35,829 bases of DNA from Bacillota bacterium. GTDB taxonomy: Bacteria > Bacillota > Dethiobacteria > DTU022. Shown here piece after piece: positions 33,140-35,829 of this stretch; positions within the stretch are counted from its first letter, which is position 1, and every line of letters begins with the position of its first letter. The position numbers were made by a program, and so were the translations under genes. The stretch lies in NCBI GenBank assembly GCA_030611385.1, contig JAUWPV010000002.1, positions 79,433 to 115,261 on the forward strand, written 5' to 3'. Under the pieces are notes generated by a model, which worked only from the letters and a program-made list of their open reading frames with translations, was not told the DNA's origin and did no database searches.

Positions 33140-33691
33140 ATGATGTGGATATTTTTAGCGCTTATCGCAATTGTAGCTGTGTTTTTTGTTGGAATCTATA
33201 ACCGGCTGGTTACCCTGCGCCAGCGCCTTAAAAATGCATGGGCGCAGATTGAAGTCCAGCTGAAAAGGCGTTACGATTTAATCCCCAATCTGGTCAGCAC
33301 GGTTAAAGGCTATGCATCACATGAGAAGGAAACCTTTGAGAAGGTAACTCAGGCCAGGAATATGGCCATTCAGGCCAAAGATGTCAGCGAGCAGGCCGGT
33401 GCAGAGAATATGCTGTCCGGTGCCTTAAAAACACTTTTTGCCGTTGCGGAAAGCTATCCTGAACTCAAAGCCGATGCTAATTTCCGCCAATTGCAGGAAG
33501 AACTTACCAATACAGAGGGAAAAATCGCTTTTTCGCGGCAGTTCTACAATGACACTGTGATGACCTATAACACTACGATTCAGCAGTTTCCGACTGTATT
33601 GTTAGCTGGCATGTTCGGTTTTCATAAGGAAGACTACTTTAACCTCGATGAAGAAGCTGCAGCCCGCGAGGCGGTAAAAGTCGAATTTTAG
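33140..33691 (+). CDS. LemA family membrane protein
   Basis: Small envelope protein with an N-terminal membrane span (MMWIFLALIAIVAVFFVGIY) and a long helical bundle outside. Family signatures are YNRLVTLRQRLKNAWAQIEV, QLKRRYDLIPNLVSTVKGYA, HEKETFEKVTQARN, and YNDTVMTYNTTIQQFP near the end. The function is unknown; LemA genes often sit beside DUF2207 proteins, as here. I start at ATG 33140, 9 nt after AAGGGAG (33124-33130); ATG 33131 touches that site. It is 12 nt from the next gene. Confidence 0.93.
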   Translation: MMWIFLALIAIVAVFFVGIYNRLVTLRQRLKNAWAQIEVQLKRRYDLIPNLVSTVKGYASHEKETFEKVTQARNMAIQAKDVSEQAGAENMLSGALKTLFAVAESYPELKADANFRQLQEELTNTEGKIAFSRQFYNDTVMTYNTTIQQFPTVLLAGMFGFHKEDYFNLDEEAAAREAVKVEF

Positions 33692-33703
33692 GGGAGTTTA
33701 TCC

Positions 33704-35536
33704 ATGAAGAGGAAATATAAACTCCTGTCATTCAGGGCAGGGTTCGGTTTTTTGCTGATGGTGTTTGTTATCGCAATAGTTATCCTGTTCATTCCGGCCA
33801 GGGCTGGAGCACAGGACGACCGCTCTTTCTATTTCCCCTCAGTGACTATTGAGGCAGAAGTTAATCCAGATGGAACTATGAATGTCACCGAACAGCGTAC
33901 TTTTCGTTTTGATGGTAATTACCGGGGCGCCTGGGCTTATATTTATCTCAAATATAACTCAACGATCAGAGATGTTCAGGTCAGCGAGGAAGGCCAACCG
34001 TACCGCGAAATGCCGATTGGCACTCAGGATATACCCGGTATATTTTATGTTGAATATAAGCCTGATCTGGTTTATATCGACTGGAGCTACGAGGCCTATA
34101 ACGAGGATCGTACCTTTACCCTCAGTTATGTCGTCGATAATGCGGTGCTGCTTCATCAGGATGTCGCTGAATTATACTGGCAGTTTATTGGAGACGAATG
34201 GGGCGAGCGGACCACTTATGCCCGGGTTACCCTGACCCTGCCCGCAGGAGCAAATCAGGGGGAGATCAGGGCCTGGGGTCATGGTCCGCTTTATGGCGCG
34301 GTAACTATTGTAGATCCGGCAACCATAGTCTGGGAAGTCGATGGTTTACCCGCGAAAACTTTTATGGAGGCCCGGGTGGCTTTTCCACATAAGCTTGTTC
34401 CGCAAGCGGCTAACTACAGCGGCCTAGATGGCTTGCCGGGCATGCTGGCTGATGAAGAGGCTTGGGCCCGTCAGGCAAACTTAAAACGGACGATGACTCG
34501 TCTGGATTACTTTTTTGGGCCACTGCTTTTTCTGGCGATGTTAACCTATTACATCGTTGCCCGGATCAGATCAAAACGTTCACCGGATGCCTATAAAGGA
34601 GATTATTACCGTAAACTGGCTGGTGATTATTCACCGGCAGAGGCCGGCTACCTGGTTCGATCAGGGAAAACCGTCCCTGAAGATTTTACGGCAACCGTAA
34701 TGGACCTTGCCCGGAGAGGGCACCTGAAGTTGGAAGAATACCAGGGTGAAAGCGGTCTGATCCGTAAACGGAGTTTTACAGATTTCAGGGTGATTCCGGC
34801 AGAGGGTAAAGATCAACTGAAGAAGCATGAACAGCAGCTTTTTTCTTTTATATTCGAAAAAGTTAGTGGGTCTATCCCGGAGGGAACGACCCTGAGAGAT
34901 ATCGAGAAATATGGGAAACGCCGGCGCGAAAACACAGCGCTTTTCTATAAAAACTGGACCGAGAGCATCAAAAAAGAGGCCGCTAAGCATAAATTTTTTA
35001 AAGGGATTGCCTGGAGTGGAATAATTGTTGGCGCAGTGATCACCGTGGTCGGTATTCCACTGCGTTTCCTGCCGATGATTATTACCTTTGTGGTAACTTC
35101 TATTACCGGTCCTTTTTTGATTATCGGTTTTGCCATGATGAAGAGGTTAACTCCGATCGGAGCAGATCATTTCGCCAAGTGGAGAGCGTTCAAGCGCTTT
35201 CTGCAGCATTTTTCCCGTCTGGATCGTTCAACCATACCTGCGCTGATAGTATGGGAACATTATCTTGTCTATGCAGTGGTCCTGGGGGTGGCCAAAGAAG
35301 TAATGGAGCAGTTGCACCTGGCTTATCCAGAGCTAAAGAGCAACCCTCATCTGCTGAGCCCTGCTTTTGGTGTAATAGTAGCCAACCCGGTTCGTTTTAA
35401 CAGCCTGACATCATCCATGGATCAGTCTTTTAAAACAGCGTTTCGTTCAGCATCTTCCTCCGGTTCCGGCGGTGGTGGTGGTTTCTCCGGTGGAGGTGGA
35501 GGTGGAGGCGGTGGTGGAGGAGGCGGCGCCCGCTGA
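33704..35536 (+). CDS. DUF2207 membrane protein with glycine-rich tail
   Basis: The 610-residue protein has a signal peptide (about residues 1-36, ending ARAGA), an extracytoplasmic beta-rich DUF2207 domain (about 40-250, EAEVNPDGTMNVTEQRTFRF), a membrane span (about 270-287), a cytoplasmic winged-helix-like part (PAEAGYLVRSGKTVPEDFTA), two closely spaced spans (about 427-475) and a C-terminal segment ending in a run of Ser and Gly (last 25 residues almost all Gly). This is the typical partner of LemA. The role is unknown. GGGGAG lies upstream of ATG 33704. Confidence 0.9.
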   Translation: MKRKYKLLSFRAGFGFLLMVFVIAIVILFIPARAGAQDDRSFYFPSVTIEAEVNPDGTMNVTEQRTFRFDGNYRGAWAYIYLKYNSTIRDVQVSEEGQPYREMPIGTQDIPGIFYVEYKPDLVYIDWSYEAYNEDRTFTLSYVVDNAVLLHQDVAELYWQFIGDEWGERTTYARVTLTLPAGANQGEIRAWGHGPLYGAVTIVDPATIVWEVDGLPAKTFMEARVAFPHKLVPQAANYSGLDGLPGMLADEEAWARQANLKRTMTRLDYFFGPLLFLAMLTYYIVARIRSKRSPDAYKGDYYRKLAGDYSPAEAGYLVRSGKTVPEDFTATVMDLARRGHLKLEEYQGESGLIRKRSFTDFRVIPAEGKDQLKKHEQQLFSFIFEKVSGSIPEGTTLRDIEKYGKRRRENTALFYKNWTESIKKEAAKHKFFKGIAWSGIIVGAVITVVGIPLRFLPMIITFVVTSITGPFLIIGFAMMKRLTPIGADHFAKWRAFKRFLQHFSRLDRSTIPALIVWEHYLVYAVVLGVAKEVMEQLHLAYPELKSNPHLLSPAFGVIVANPVRFNSLTSSMDQSFKTAFRSASSSGSGGGGGFSGGGGGGGGGGGGGAR

Positions 35537-35613
35537 TACGCCTCTTTAATAACCTTAAATAGCTGGAAAACAGTTTGATTGATTGAAATGCAGGGAACCT
35601 TTTAGTTCGAACA

Positions 35614-35658
35614 AATAATACCCGGAGCTTAGAATGCCCCGGGTATTATTATTTAAAT
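35614..35658 (+). terminator. Terminator after the lemA-DUF2207 pair
   Basis: AATAATACCCGG (35614-35625) pairs perfectly with CCGGGTATTATT (35639-35650), followed by ATTTAAAT. The T-run is short, so efficiency is uncertain, but the 12-bp stem and position between the two units support the call. Confidence 0.65.
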
Positions 35659-35660
35659 GG

Positions 35661-35689
35661 TTGAAAAACCGGTAGCTCGGTGTTACTAT
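35661..35689 (+). promoter_or_regulatory. Promoter of the ArsR-family gene
   Basis: TTGAAA (35661-35666), 17 nt, then TACTAT (35684-35689). The -10 lies inside the left arm of the operator palindrome. Confidence 0.65.
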
Positions 35690-35710
35690 ATGCATATACA
35701 AGCATATAGT
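35685..35710. promoter_or_regulatory. Palindromic ArsR/SmtB-type operator
   Basis: ACTATATGC (35685-35693) and GCATATAGT (35702-35710) are perfect inverted repeats 8 nt apart, overlapping the -10 and start region. This layout is typical of autoregulated ArsR-family genes. Confidence 0.7.
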
Positions 35711-35738
35711 ATTAAAGGTATGAGGGGGAGATTGTAAG

Positions 35739-35829
35739 ATGCCCGAAGCACAGTATACTACCCTGGCCGATTTTTATAAAGCCCTCGCTCATCCAACCCG
35801 CCTGCAAATATTAGAGTTTTTAAAACCCG
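35739..35829 (+). CDS. ArsR-family transcriptional regulator (3' truncated by window edge)
   Basis: ATG 35739, with GAGGGGGAG upstream, opens a frame that runs off the window after 30 residues. The visible part, DFYKALAHPTRLQILEFLKP, is the classic start of the winged-helix ArsR/SmtB fold. Metal-binding residues lie beyond the window, so the inducer cannot be told. The operator palindrome in its promoter supports autoregulation. Confidence 0.8.
   Translation, partial: MPEAQYTTLADFYKALAHPTRLQILEFLKP

Noticed and set aside
1-35829. CRISPR arrays, rRNA genes, insertion sequences, transposases or integrases
   Set aside because: No regularly spaced repeats, rRNA-like segments or recombinase motifs were seen on either strand.

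Overview
The window is a single stretch of a low-to-mid GC Gram-positive chromosome, most likely an anaerobic member of the Clostridia (Bacillota). The evidence is the Firmicutes-type division and cell-wall (dcw) gene order, strong AGGAGG ribosome binding sites, several TTG and GTG starts, a class III (oxygen-sensitive) ribonucleotide reductase, a T-box leader on ileS and a DivIVA gene next to ylmH. I cannot name the genus.

Bases 1-13681 hold the dcw cluster, all on the plus strand and mostly translationally overlapped: mraZ (5' truncated by the window edge), rsmH, ftsL, a class B penicillin-binding protein, murF, mraY, murD, ftsW, murG, murB, ftsQ/divIB, ftsA and ftsZ. murE and murC are missing from it. 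The spoIIGA-sigE-sigG block that usually follows ftsZ in spore formers is also absent. A terminator follows ftsZ.

Bases 13865-17196 are nrdR-nrdD-nrdG, starting from a good sigma-A-type promoter with a palindromic NrdR-box-like operator between -35 and -10. Next come pgeF (with an apparent frameshift at its 5' end), a HlyD-like membrane protein, yggS, yggT, ylmH and divIVA. sepF is missing from its usual place between yggS and yggT. A T-box-controlled ileS follows, then lspA, lgt and rluD.

Bases 27296-31866 look like a small genomic island inserted into the 3' end of a tRNA-Val(GAC) gene. The intact tRNA lies on the minus strand at the right end, and a 39-bp duplicate of its 3' part lies at the left end, directly against what looks like the tRNA's original terminator. 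The island is A+T-richer than its surroundings. It carries a BcsA-like glycan synthase with a PilZ (c-di-GMP) domain, a membrane-anchored GH5 glucanase, a long palindrome and decayed small genes, but no integrase. It appears to be a compact c-di-GMP-gated beta-glucan module of the clostridial cellulose type.

Bases 32035-35829 return to chromosome-like sequence: a DRG/Obg-type GTPase with a TGS domain, a LemA/DUF2207 membrane-protein pair with a glycine-rich tail, a terminator, and the start of an ArsR-family regulator with its own palindromic operator.
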